Below are positions 17,779-26,592 of a stretch of 64,000 nt of DNA, piece by piece. The notes below the pieces were generated by a model. The model saw only the letters and a list, made by a program, of their open reading frames with translations, ran no database searches and was not told where the DNA came from. Position numbers and translations under genes: made by a program. The DNA is from Tolypothrix sp. FACHB-123 (GTDB taxonomy: Bacteria; Cyanobacteriota; Cyanobacteriia; Cyanobacteriales; Nostocaceae): contig NZ_JACJRE010000039.1 in assembly GCF_014697075.1 (NCBI RefSeq), forward strand, positions 1 through 64,000, written 5' to 3'. The number at the start of each line of letters is the position of its first letter. The stretch's first letter is position 1.

Positions 17779-18704
17779 TTAGTCTTTCATCTCAGTCGCC
17801 AGCACCCTCAACACCTTCTCCTCCAACTGAGTCAAATAAGCCCGCTTCAGCTTCCCCAACGACTCCAAAAACTTCTGCACGGATTCCTCCAGCCCACTGG
17901 AGTACACCCGTGAAATGCGATCGCATATTTCCTGCACCTGCTGACAGTCCTCCGCTAGGTATTCATAAGGCTTGAGATGCTTCAGCCCAACCGTCAGTTC
18001 GTCATCCCAAGTCCTCACGGCGCAACTGAAGTCATTCACTTGAGTGACAATTGCCCAGCAACCGCCTTTGCCCCTGAGTTCGGGATTGTCCTTTGCTAAG
18101 ATTTGGCAGACTTCACCCAATTGGTAGGTGTTGGGTATTTGGGTGCGTTCCATGATGCGCTGCACTATATCTTTGACGATTTTTCCAGTTGGCACTTTAC
18201 CGCCAGCTTTCTGTACTGCTTGTTGCCACACTTCCTGTTGCTGCTGGGGTTCTAGCTTAGTGAGTGGGCGAATTTGTCCTTCTGCTGTTGGTAATTTGTG
18301 ATCAAATTGATCACATTTTTCAACCAAGTTATCAAAAACAACAGCTGCATCCATTAGAAGATAAGACTGGCGGCGACTATGCCCAAATCTATCGCGGCAA
18401 TACTCCTCAAATGTGCGGTGCGTTGAACGGTAAAGTCTGCGATCGCGCAATTCTGCCAATGCCTTACCTGCCTCAAAAAATGCCCTCTCGACTTTTCGCT
18501 CCAGGTGCAAGCGGTAAGCGTAGCCATGCCGTCAGGCTTATCGCTTTGTTCTTCTGGAGTTAATTCTGGAACTTCAACAGCAGGAACATCGATGGTTACT
18601 AAATCCTGATTGTCCTGGGGAGAGCTATTTTGTGGGTTAACTGTTGGTTGTAAGTCACTGGATGTAGAGGTGGCTTTTTTGCGCTTACGGGGTGGGGTGT
18701 TCAC
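17779..18704 (-). pseudogene. Frameshifted plasmid-type gene
   Basis: The N-terminal part (GTG at 18704, KRKKATSTSSDLQP, ending near EEQSD) and the C-terminal part (LERKVERAFFEAGKALAELR, then FEEYCRDRFGHSRRQSYLL, about 240 codons to 17779) are in different frames. A 34-bp palindrome sits at the junction. In relatives the LERKVERAFFEAG segment follows directly. Homologues are common on Nostoc-type plasmids and carry a helix-turn-helix-like region; a role in plasmid maintenance is likely but not shown. Translation from TTG at 18510 could still give the C-terminal part. The 5' end has a second copy at 258-360. Confidence 0.65.
18511..18544. repeat. 34-bp imperfect palindrome inside the plasmid-type gene
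   Basis: Arms gcggtaagcgtagcc and cgtcaggcttatcgc flank atgc and pair imperfectly. It resembles the small dispersed palindromic repeats of Nostoc-type genomes, of which other examples lie in the transposase at 62.5 kb. It coincides with the frameshift. Removing 35 bp (or any length of 3n+2) would restore the frame; exactly 34 would not, so the true element edges are uncertain. Confidence 0.6.
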
Positions 18705-18757
18705 GAGACTACCTCTCTCAGTAGAACACTATTTCCTTACCATTAATTTTATTGCAC

Positions 18758-18997
18758 TCATGGTTGCACTCCAAACTCAACACCCAAAACCTGCTCAATT
18801 CTTCTCAGGGTAGCGATTGGCAGTACTTTAATACGCTCTTGCTCAATTGCATACCAGTTAGCAACAGAAATATCAGCTTCAGCCGCCAGTTGAGTAATAG
18901 TACGACCTGACTCATGTCTTGCATCCCGGATGCGTTGCCCCAACTCAGGAACCTCTATTTCCCAGCCTACTTTCATTAACAGTTGATTTTGTTTCAT
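18758..18997 (-). CDS. Small XRE-family HTH regulator
   Basis: 79 aa, an almost bare XRE/Cro helix-turn-helix: LGQRIRDARHESGRTITQLA, then AEADISVANWYAIEQER and LRRIEQVLGVEFG. The turn IS-VANWYAIE is the recognition helix. AAGGAG lies seven bases before the ATG. It is divergent from the 389-aa gene at 19157 and shares a 159-bp control region with two inverted repeats, so it may regulate itself and that gene. It lies just upstream of the frameshifted plasmid-type gene and may have formed an operon with it. Confidence 0.85.
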   Translation of the reverse strand: MKQNQLLMKVGWEIEVPELGQRIRDARHESGRTITQLAAEADISVANWYAIEQERIKVLPIATLRRIEQVLGVEFGVQP

Positions 18998-19040
18998 AGA
19001 ACGTCTCCTTTATACAATGCTTTAGAGCAATATTATTCTT

Positions 19041-19084
19041 ATAACATTACACATATATTGATATACCTATAATGTTATTATAGG
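19041..19084. promoter_or_regulatory. Operator-like inverted repeats between divergent genes
   Basis: Two perfect symmetries overlap. ATAACATTA (19041-19049) faces TAATGTTAT (19070-19078), and CCTATAAT-gtt-ATTATAGG spans 19066-19084. They lie between the divergent XRE gene and the 389-aa gene, so binding by the XRE protein is a fair inference. Confidence 0.5.
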
Positions 19085-19156
19085 ACTGTCGATATAAAGA
19101 AAGCACCCGGACTGCGAATCTTGAGTGCTTCCTATTCCAGAAGGAATCTCTTAATC

Positions 19157-20326
19157 ATGACATATACAACTTATAGCCATCAACAGCTACGCCTGAAATC
19201 CATAGCTCGGCTCAAGCAAATCTATTGTGAAGTCGGCTGCACAGTTGAGGTATTTGACAAGCGGTGCAAGGATGCTTGGATGAATGCCATCGCTGAGTAT
19301 CAAGCAATCAGGGTTGAGACAGCCGTTGATGCTGCTCCCGACGAACAAGCACTCGCTCAAGCCGAACTCGACCAATACATTGCAGACCAAGCAGAAACCA
19401 TAGCCCCACAACTGACCACAGTAGAAATCAACTGCTACCACTACGAAATCTACGCGCTCAAGCAACTGGTCGCTTACATCACCTACGACTATGACGAGTT
19501 TGTCACCCAACCGTGGGTAGTTATGGTCAATGGTGAAGAGATTTTCCGCCACCAAACCCAAGCCCAATGCTATCGGTACATCCAATGGCATCATCAAGTT
19601 AAGTCGGAAGTAGTAAGTCGGAAGTCGGAAGTGGAAAAATGCTCTGAAGATAAAGTTGAAACTTCGCAGATAGAAGACGCAAGTAAATTACCTCCGACTT
19701 CCGACTTCCGATTTCTGACTTCTTCAGTTGATGGAACACTCAACCCACAAAGTGAAACTGAAGTACCGGAAGTCCCAACAATTTTAGAAATCTCGTTTTA
19801 TGACCAAGAGGCATTTGTTGGTGACTTACTCGTAGCCAGCATTAGCTACGACCACGGCAACTACCAGAATTTGTACTGGCGGGTAACGATTAACGGACAA
19901 GAGATTTTCCGAGACATCAGTCCTGCTAGATGTCACAGCTATATCAAACAGCAGTACCAGCAAGGCAAACTTCCACTGCAAGAGCAGTTAGAACCGGAAG
20001 AACCTTGGGTTACCGATAACGAAATCATGGCTGAGATTTTTACTGCGTGTGAAACCTATGGGTTTGAAATGCTCGACGATGGCATTTACCAGAATGATGT
20101 AAAGCTCGGTGAAGTCGGATTCACTGATGGTTGCTGGTGGGTAGTACGCGCAGCAAAGGACAATCAACGTATTCCATGTAACTCGGCAGCAGATGCAGTG
20201 CATTTGTTGTCAGAAAACACAGCTGATGAATTTTTGGGATATCGACTACTTGAACACCTCAGCCCTAAAGAATGGCGATCGCTTCTTTCTGGCACAGCCC
20301 AAGGTCAAAAATTGGTAACAGCCTAA
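19157..20326 (+). CDS. Uncharacterised 389-aa plasmid-type protein
   Basis: From the ATG at 19157, preceded by AAGGAAT; a TTG 36 bases upstream has no support. Residues about 5-45 (QLRLKSIARLKQIYCEVGCT) suggest a SAP/HeH-like helical motif that often binds DNA. Two similar beta modules follow: YDYDEFVTQPWVVMVNGEEIF with RYIQWHH, and YDHGNYQNLYWRVTINGQEIF with SYIKQQY, so the protein contains an internal duplication. Between them is a low-complexity stretch encoded by GTCGGAAGT-type short repeats at about 19605-19635, with inverted copies at 19690-19722. A hairpin terminator follows the gene. Function unknown. Confidence 0.7.
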   Translation: MTYTTYSHQQLRLKSIARLKQIYCEVGCTVEVFDKRCKDAWMNAIAEYQAIRVETAVDAAPDEQALAQAELDQYIADQAETIAPQLTTVEINCYHYEIYALKQLVAYITYDYDEFVTQPWVVMVNGEEIFRHQTQAQCYRYIQWHHQVKSEVVSRKSEVEKCSEDKVETSQIEDASKLPPTSDFRFLTSSVDGTLNPQSETEVPEVPTILEISFYDQEAFVGDLLVASISYDHGNYQNLYWRVTINGQEIFRDISPARCHSYIKQQYQQGKLPLQEQLEPEEPWVTDNEIMAEIFTACETYGFEMLDDGIYQNDVKLGEVGFTDGCWWVVRAAKDNQRIPCNSAADAVHLLSENTADEFLGYRLLEHLSPKEWRSLLSGTAQGQKLVTA

Positions 20327-20334
20327 AACCAACT

Positions 20335-20362
20335 GTGAGCAGCAATTTTCACTGCTGCTCAC
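20335..20362 (+). terminator. Hairpin terminator
   Basis: A perfect 10-bp stem, gtgagcagca / tgctgctcac, with an 8-base loop begins eight bases after the stop codon at 20326 and is followed by a T-rich stretch. Confidence 0.75.
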
Positions 20363-20495
20363 TTCAATTTATTTTCCGATACCAGACAGCGTAGCTCAAG
20401 TTCGCAGATGTGTCTTGTTGGCATAGCAGACGCACTACTAAGAGAAGTTTCTGCTAATACTTTTCAAATTTATTAACTATTACCAGAGCAATTTT

Positions 20496-21257
20496 ATGAC
20501 ACCAGTATTTACATTTGAACTGGCTCAACAGTTGCACAACAGTAACCAGATTATAGATTTTGACTGGGCTTGGTCAGTGCTTGGATATAGCACTAAGAGT
20601 AATGCTAAAAGAATGTTAACTTCATACTTTGAACGAAATTTCGATTATTTCGTACAACTTCCAGAGCAATCGCTCTTAGCTCTGCCCTATGAGGTTTTCA
20701 TCACTTCTGATGAAAACTCCAAAGCAGGTAGACCAGTAGAAAAGATTTATTTGACGCTGGAATGTTTTAAAGAAATGGGAATGCTGTCTAAGAGTGAACA
20801 AGGTAGACAGATCCGCAAATACTTTCTCCAATGCGAAGTGATTGCCAAAGAATCAATAAAGCTAATTCCTCAACTACAAAAAAGAATTCAAGAACTAGAA
20901 CAAAATTTCGCCCAACTCCAAGCCCAAATCCAAAACCTCCTACCCCCATCTGCTGACTTCATACCCCCAGGCTGGAATGAGGAAGTATGGCGAAAGCTCC
21001 CCCCACAGGACAAACGTCATTTTCGCTTTTTATACCGTCGTCGTGGCTTTCGTCCTTCAGGGCAAGGCACAAATGAGCAACTGGCATTACCTCCTGTGAC
21101 TACTGAGCAACTGAAGCAACGACAACGGACGGAATTTGAGCAGATCGTCGGTGAGTCATCAGCCCAGGAGAAACAACAGTTAGAAACAGCAAAACAACAA
21201 GCACTAAAACAACTTTGGTCACAAGGAGAAGAAGATGATACAGATGTCCCTTTTTAA
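20496..21257 (+). CDS. Antirepressor-like (AntA/MSV199-type) protein
   Basis: 253 aa. Residues about 10-125 fit an AntA/Bro-type domain: IIDFDWAWSVLGYSTKSNAK, RNFDYFVQLPEQ, AGRPVEKIYLTLECFKEMGM and GRQIRKYFLQCE. Such domains occur in phage antirepressors and plasmid regulators. A coiled coil follows (LIPQLQKRIQELEQNFAQLQ), then a basic segment DKRHFRFLYRRRGFRPSGQG and an acidic end. It overlaps the AlkB-like gene by 23 bp, so the two are probably translationally coupled. The exact DNA or protein target is unknown. Confidence 0.65.
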   Translation: MTPVFTFELAQQLHNSNQIIDFDWAWSVLGYSTKSNAKRMLTSYFERNFDYFVQLPEQSLLALPYEVFITSDENSKAGRPVEKIYLTLECFKEMGMLSKSEQGRQIRKYFLQCEVIAKESIKLIPQLQKRIQELEQNFAQLQAQIQNLLPPSADFIPPGWNEEVWRKLPPQDKRHFRFLYRRRGFRPSGQGTNEQLALPPVTTEQLKQRQRTEFEQIVGESSAQEKQQLETAKQQALKQLWSQGEEDDTDVPF

Positions 21258-21834
21258 TGAACTAACCCCAGTTTTACCAGTCACTTATTACCCAGAGTTC
21301 CTCAGCCAAGAAGAAGCTGGCGTGTTATACCAACACTGCCTAAAACTGCAATGGCAGCAGAATCAAATCAAAATGGTGGGTAAAACTTTACTTGTGCCTC
21401 GGCTGGAATGCATCTACGGTGACGAAGGTTGTGAGTATTTGTATTCCAAAAGCGTGCTACTGAAACCACTGCCTTGGACTTCATTACTGGCCGAGTTGAG
21501 GGATAGGATTACTGCTCTGGCTGGCTACAAATTCAACATAGTCATCGGCAATCAATACAGAAGTGGCCAGGATTCGATAGGTTGGCACGCTGACAATGAG
21601 CAATCGATGGGGCATAATCCAGCGATCGCATCTATCAGTTTAGGTGCGGAGCGGAAGTTTCAAATCAAGCCCATCAAAGGAAAGCCGACTGATTTCTGGC
21701 TGGAGCATGGGAGTTTGCTGATCATGCAACCAGGTTGTCAGTCCACGCACCTGCATCAAGTTCCGAAGACCAAGAAATTGGTTAGTACGCGAATTAACTT
21801 AACTTTTCGTCCGCATGTGGGAGGTAGAAAATGA
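21235..21834 (+). CDS. AlkB-like 2-oxoglutarate/Fe(II) dioxygenase
   Basis: 199 aa (196 if the ATG at 21244 is used). It carries the AlkB pattern: NQYRSGQDSIGWHADNE with the iron-binding HxD, ISLGAERKFQIK, HGSLLIMQPGCQSTHLHQVP with the distal His, and RINLTFR with the 2-oxoglutarate-binding Arg. Family members oxidatively remove alkyl groups from DNA or RNA bases. Size and motif order match short bacterial and plasmid or phage AlkB homologues, with no extra domain. It overlaps the antirepressor-like gene by 23 bp and the next gene by 4 bp (ATGA), so it is in a coupled plasmid-type operon rather than an Ada regulon. Confidence 0.85.
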   Translation: MIQMSLFNELTPVLPVTYYPEFLSQEEAGVLYQHCLKLQWQQNQIKMVGKTLLVPRLECIYGDEGCEYLYSKSVLLKPLPWTSLLAELRDRITALAGYKFNIVIGNQYRSGQDSIGWHADNEQSMGHNPAIASISLGAERKFQIKPIKGKPTDFWLEHGSLLIMQPGCQSTHLHQVPKTKKLVSTRINLTFRPHVGGRK

Positions 21835-22826
21835 ATAGCTTCACCTCCGCAGTACTTGGAGAAATACACACTCCCGTCAATATTCTCTCTGAATTTCTCG
21901 CGACTTTTAACCGTCGCCAGAAGTGTAAAGCCGCAATACTATCTTGGCTGGATGGTAAGCACTACTATGGGCACGAATGGGTCAGAATCACATTTGAGAA
22001 GTTGGCTGATATTTTGGGTTACTGTCGGGAAACCATCAGCCGTCATATGAAGGAGTTAGTTTTCGATGACTTAATCAAGGAACAGGCTGCTCAAAAATTT
22101 CCCAAGGATACTGCTTGCGAGTATCAATTGAATCGGGAAAAACTTACGCAATTACTCGATTCTCAACGATGCGAAAAAATTGACACAGATGTGCCAGATA
22201 TTTCGACAAGATGTGCGAATAATCAGCCAACATTTGAAACTACTTTAAACCTTTTAAAAAACAACAACACTGCTGTTGAGGAAAAAAAGGATGAAGGGGT
22301 AAAACAAAGCTTATATGAGCCAGTTCAAGCAGCCCCAGAACCAGAGAAACCCCAGACTACTCACTTCGTTGATGAAATTGAACAAGATGACTCAACGAGT
22401 GAGATAGACCCTCATGAGGACGAGTTTTCCGAGCCAGAAGTCAAAGTCGGTTCAAGTATGGATAAGCCCACCAAGCAGGAGATTGCAGAGATTTGTAACG
22501 AGTTGCGGCGACTGCGGATTAACCCAGAGCCATGTTTGGGGGTGGTGAAGAAATATTGGGCGAATGTGCCTGGGGCGATCGCATATCTCAAAGAAGCACT
22601 CCAAACTTGGCAATCAGTCAACTCACCCACTGGCGTGTTTATCACTGCTTGTAAAGAAGGCAAGAAACCTCAAAATACAGCGACGGCAGACGTAATTGCT
22701 TGGTATGAATGGGCAAAACAAAAAAGGATAGTTGCAGCAATGTCTGGTAAGGTTGTCTATACACCTTCGGGTGAGCCTGTGGATTTGCAACAGATGATGC
22801 GACAGTATCCCTGTGAATACACTTAG
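21831..22826 (+). CDS. Winged-helix replication-type protein
   Basis: 331 aa. Residues about 25-105 form a winged helix (RRQKCKAAILSWLDGKHYYG, ITFEKLADILGYCRETISRH), the layout of plasmid replication or helix-turn-helix regulatory proteins. An acidic linker follows at about 155-205. A C-terminal helical module contains CNELRRLRINPEPCLGVVKK, AIAYLKEALQTW and PTGVFITACKEGKKP, a motif repeatedly seen in cyanobacterial plasmid proteins. The ATGA overlap with the AlkB-like gene indicates coupling. A replication initiator is possible, but no iterons are visible nearby, so regulator is equally likely. Confidence 0.6.
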   Translation: MNSFTSAVLGEIHTPVNILSEFLATFNRRQKCKAAILSWLDGKHYYGHEWVRITFEKLADILGYCRETISRHMKELVFDDLIKEQAAQKFPKDTACEYQLNREKLTQLLDSQRCEKIDTDVPDISTRCANNQPTFETTLNLLKNNNTAVEEKKDEGVKQSLYEPVQAAPEPEKPQTTHFVDEIEQDDSTSEIDPHEDEFSEPEVKVGSSMDKPTKQEIAEICNELRRLRINPEPCLGVVKKYWANVPGAIAYLKEALQTWQSVNSPTGVFITACKEGKKPQNTATADVIAWYEWAKQKRIVAAMSGKVVYTPSGEPVDLQQMMRQYPCEYT

Positions 22827-23219
22827 GTGGACAAGAAAATTTAACGATCGCAGGCTTTGGCAAGTTCATGCTAATCTTGATCGATCGATTGCAAGGTAGA
22901 CAATGCCATGATCATAGCAGGCGATCTCCCCTCCTCCCTGCGATCTCCTTCGTCGGCTCTAATGTGCGATCGCATTCTTGAGTTGATGCAGAGTGCGTTA
23001 GGCGTTGAGAGATGGGTTGATGCGTTCCCAGAATAAGGGTTGAGGGAGGTATGGTAGTTGTGAAAAGAACGATCCTACAAGAGCGGCGATCGCACTGATC
23101 AAGAACCACGATCGCACCGTCAACTCAATAGCGATCGCTGGACTTTAGTGATTTGCCGTGAAATCTGATCGCCCGTCTTTTCATCCAACTGCTGCTCGGT
23201 GAATAATAAGGTGGGCATT
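22827..23219. other. HIP1-rich intergenic region
   Basis: No gene is supported. GCGATCGC occurs three times here and twice more in the hairpin just beyond, with further near-matches. No hairpin terminator follows the 331-aa gene closely. A 65-codon leftward frame at 22912-23109 lacks any recognisable protein. Confidence 0.5.
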
Positions 23220-23263
23220 GTCGATGCGATCGCCTCTATCATTAAAAAAGCGATCGCATCGAC
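23220..23263 (-). terminator. HIP1-based hairpin terminator
   Basis: A perfect 14-bp inverted repeat, gtcgatgcgatcgc (23220-23233) and gcgatcgcatcgac (23250-23263), begins eight bases beyond the porin stop codon. Each arm is built around one HIP1 octamer, and the 16-base loop carries an A/T run. Confidence 0.7.
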
Positions 23264-23271
23264 AGATGGCT

Positions 23272-24894
23272 TTAGAAAGTAAAGGTAGTACGCACTACTC
23301 CCACATATATATTTGGGTTACTGCTGTTACCTTCAGGATTTAAGAGGGTGATGAATCCTGGGGTAATAGCAATGTTGTCATTGAGCTTATATCTATAAAA
23401 GGCCTCTAAATGATAAGTGACATCATCGTCTTGGCGACGATTAGTATTACTAACATATTCATTGCTAGCTGCGTAAGGCGGTACACCAAACACAAAACCT
23501 GCAAAATTGCCTTTCTTTCCTAAGTCAGGAAAGCCTAACTGAACCGCCCAGTTCCAAATCTCTGCATCACTTCTAGCGACGGCTGTATTTTCAGCTTTAG
23601 CATTGGTATAGCCGCCCCAAGCTGTGATAGTAAACTGAGGACTGAATTTATAATTGGCAGTCACACTATAGTTATTGATGGAAGTTCGCGCACCGTTGAA
23701 TGGGTTGTTGGCAAAACCAGTACCAGTGCTACCTGTAACTCCACTACCATCGGTGTAATAAGCGTTGACATAGGTAAAAGCCAAGCTTAATTGTGAGGCT
23801 GGCTGAAAAGTAATTTGCCCTAATGCAGAGTACGTACCATTAAACATACCTCTACCATTACTGGGGTCATTACCAACACCAGATGGCACAACGTAGCCAG
23901 CCGTTAGGGTCAAAGCTTTATTAAACTGATGACTAATGATAATACCAGGCCCTTCTGCTGCTCGATAAATTGGGTTATAGCGCCCAAAGCGAGATAGGGC
24001 ACCTGAACCACTAGAATCGAAGTTGCGGCTGAGAGGAGGTACTTCATCAATGTATTCCAAGCCTTCTGTGGCTATGCTGGCTATTGTGGAGTTACCTATG
24101 GGGAAACGGTAAAACAAAGCTGAGACGCTGACATTGTTGGATTCATTACCATCAAACCCTAAACGAGTTTGGTTAGTACCAGTTACAGCACTATTGAACG
24201 AGGTGATGTTTCTCCCTTGTAACCTCACTCTCAGGCGGTCTTTACCAGTGAAGCTAGTATCAAAGTTCAATCGGACGCGATCGGCAAAAATTGCATTTTC
24301 TTCCAGTTTTGGTCTGCTACTACCACGATTTTGGGCATCGGTATTGATTGCTCTATCGGAGCCAAACACACTAGCCAAAGCAAAAATCGCTTCTCCTCGC
24401 AGTTTTGTAGTTGTGGCAAATTGCTGTGATTCTATAGTCGCAGTACGAGCTTCTAGAGTATCGACTCGACCCCGCAGAGTTTGTAACTCTGCTGTATATT
24501 CTTCTTGCAGCTTTTGTAATGTTATTAGGTCTTCTTTATTGACTAAATCGGCTGTACCGCTAGCGATTAGTTGATTTATCTGATTTAAACAAGCATTCAA
24601 ACCAGCAGCAAACTCATAACGAGTCAAAGCACGATTCCCTCGATAGGTTTGGTTGGGATAGCCTGCAATACAGCCATATCGCTCAACCAAAGATTGCAAT
24701 GCGCCAAAAGCCCAATCTGTAGCCTGAACATCAGAAAGCTGGGAAACTGAGGTTACTTGTCCCATATCCTCAGGGTTACTGAAACTGGATGCTTGATTGA
24801 CAAGTACTTCAGATGCTATTGCTGGTACTGCAAGCATTAATAAGTCTAAAATCACTGGGCTAAATAACAAAGAATGCCACCAAAACTTATGCAC
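23272..24894 (-). CDS. SLH-domain OprB-family outer-membrane porin
   Basis: 540 aa. Signal peptide at 1-28 (hydrophobic core, AIASE). SLH domain at about 45-105 (VSQLSDVQATDWAFGALQSL, then YRGNRALTRYEFAAGLN) that would bind peptidoglycan-linked polymer. A coiled coil at about 115-160 (LQKLQEEYTAELQTLRGRVD) spans the periplasm. An OprB-type beta barrel runs to the C-terminal TFTF, ending in the aromatic residue required for outer-membrane insertion. Cyanobacterial members are annotated as iron or general nutrient porins. It is divergent from phnC, 789 bp away, so a link with phosphonate uptake is possible but not shown. Confidence 0.9.
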   Translation of the reverse strand: MHKFWWHSLLFSPVILDLLMLAVPAIASEVLVNQASSFSNPEDMGQVTSVSQLSDVQATDWAFGALQSLVERYGCIAGYPNQTYRGNRALTRYEFAAGLNACLNQINQLIASGTADLVNKEDLITLQKLQEEYTAELQTLRGRVDTLEARTATIESQQFATTTKLRGEAIFALASVFGSDRAINTDAQNRGSSRPKLEENAIFADRVRLNFDTSFTGKDRLRVRLQGRNITSFNSAVTGTNQTRLGFDGNESNNVSVSALFYRFPIGNSTIASIATEGLEYIDEVPPLSRNFDSSGSGALSRFGRYNPIYRAAEGPGIIISHQFNKALTLTAGYVVPSGVGNDPSNGRGMFNGTYSALGQITFQPASQLSLAFTYVNAYYTDGSGVTGSTGTGFANNPFNGARTSINNYSVTANYKFSPQFTITAWGGYTNAKAENTAVARSDAEIWNWAVQLGFPDLGKKGNFAGFVFGVPPYAASNEYVSNTNRRQDDDVTYHLEAFYRYKLNDNIAITPGFITLLNPEGNSSNPNIYVGVVRTTFTF

Positions 24895-25683
24895 GGATTT
24901 AACCTCACACCTGGTAGGGATTAGTGAAAAATAATCTTCAATTGTCTGGTAATTGCACCTTTCTAGAAGTTGGCAAGATTAACTTACTAACTAATGTCAG
25001 TTGGAAATTAAGGTTTCAATTCCCAGGAATTCCAAGAATTAAATGTTAGGTAGTAAAAAAGTCAATCTTTAGGCAGAAGGTTTTGCTAAATCGACTTTAA
25101 CAGTATCAAAGCATAATTAAGTAACACAATCCAGAGATTATCTAAAAACCAAAATAATTGTTATTTGTTTACCTATTCTTAATTAGATATATATTTTTGG
25201 TTAAAGTATCTCTGATTTTACACGGACAAAAATAATGTTAATATTCAGTTTGAAACATTATTATTTAGTGAAGAACATAAATTAAATGTTAAAACTATTT
25301 GACAAAAAAGAAAAAATATTTGTAGCAATCCTGTTTTATCTGTTTTTATCTGTGAAAAATATTGGTTTTTGCTGTTGACTGTTGACTGTTGATTGTCAAC
25401 AAACCTACATGTAATATTTCATAAATCCTAAACGGATTGCTATTTAAAGAAAACACATTTCTTGGAATGATAATAATTTAAGTTTTATTTAATTAATTTT
25501 TAACCAAGCAATGTAGCAGTAGAGATACATGAAAAAATCTCTATTATATTGATATATATTTATGATGAACTCATTCATTAGACTGATAATTAAACAAAAA
25601 AACTATAAATTATCCTTGGCTTAATTGATTCTTAAACAAACAAGATTATTAAATTTAAGTTAGAGAGATTTAACTGTCAAAAA
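24895..25683. other. AT-rich divergent spacer between porin and phnC
   Basis: 789 bp without a supported gene. It must hold the promoters of the leftward porin gene and of phnC. A short STRR of TGTTGAC units lies at 25372-25400. I looked for a Pho box (three CTTAACCT-like repeats) and found only weak resemblance near 25630-25660. Confidence 0.5.
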
Positions 25684-26481
25684 ATGACAAGTAAAGTGGC
25701 AATCGAAGTTAGTAAACTCTCGAAGAGTTTCAAGGGTAAAATAGCGCTTAAAAACGTAAGCTGCACAATTAATGACGGGGAAATGGTTGCCCTTATCGGT
25801 GCATCTGGTTCCGGAAAATCTACGCTCTTACGGCACATGAATGGCTTGCATCTTGGAGATGTGGGCACAGTTTATACTTTTGGCACTGTTCTCCAAAGTA
25901 AGGGTAAATTACACTCTAGAATTAGAATCTTACGCAGCCAAATCGGCTGTATTTTTCAACAGTTTAACTTGGTAAATCGGCTGACAGTTATTGAAAATGT
26001 TCTCGTTGGTAACTTAGCAAAATTATCTATTTTGCGCTCAATACTACATTTATTTACCAAAGAAGAAAAATTTCAAGCTCTGGCGGCACTAGAAAGAGTT
26101 GGGATTCTAGAACAAGCTTACAAACGCGCCTCTATGCTTTCTGGAGGACAGCAACAACGAGTGGCGATCGCGCGTTGTTTAGTACAAAGAGCGAAAATCA
26201 TCCTTGCAGACGAACCAATTGCTTCGCTAGATCCTGAATCGGCGCGGAAAGTCATGGAATTACTTGTGCAATTGAATCGCCAAAGCGGAATTACGGTAGT
26301 TGTTTCCCTACACCAAATTCAGATGGTGCGACGTTATTTTGAGCGAGCGATCGCGCTGAGAGATGGCGAAGTCATGTTTGATGGCGCAACTATAGAATTA
26401 GATGACAAAAAACTCAATGAAATTTACGGTACAGCCGCAGAAGAACTCGTCATGCGAGGACATGGTGAACTACTCGTATAA
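25684..26481 (+). CDS. phnC: Phosphonate ABC transporter ATPase
   Basis: 265 aa, full length for PhnC. Walker A GASGSGKST at 39-47, Q-loop IFQQFNLV, ABC signature LSGGQQQRVAIAR, Walker B IILADEP and switch His in VVSLHQ. It hydrolyses ATP in the cytoplasm to drive phosphonate or phosphite import through PhnE from PhnD. It is the first gene of the uptake set phnC-phnD-phnD2-phnE. Three gaps of 50-120 bp separate the genes. No strong ribosome binding site is seen before the ATG; gagag lies about 15 bases upstream. Confidence 0.95.
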   Translation: MTSKVAIEVSKLSKSFKGKIALKNVSCTINDGEMVALIGASGSGKSTLLRHMNGLHLGDVGTVYTFGTVLQSKGKLHSRIRILRSQIGCIFQQFNLVNRLTVIENVLVGNLAKLSILRSILHLFTKEEKFQALAALERVGILEQAYKRASMLSGGQQQRVAIARCLVQRAKIILADEPIASLDPESARKVMELLVQLNRQSGITVVVSLHQIQMVRRYFERAIALRDGEVMFDGATIELDDKKLNEIYGTAAEELVMRGHGELLV

Positions 26482-26592
26482 TTCTCATCAATTCTTGTAT
26501 CACTTAATACTCAAAAATCGTTAATCCTGCATCACAAGTTTGCATATTTACGGCATTGAGGTTCAAAAATTTAGTTCCCTAAGCAATAAAAC

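Noticed and set aside
22912-23109. Leftward 65-codon frame
   Set aside because: HIP1-rich DNA, no recognisable protein.
24134-24574. Rightward 146-codon frame opposite the porin gene
   Set aside because: Shadow of the porin coding sequence, no protein of its own.
25600-25683. Pho box before phnC
   Set aside because: Only loose CTTAAAC / ATTAAAT resemblance, not three regular repeats.
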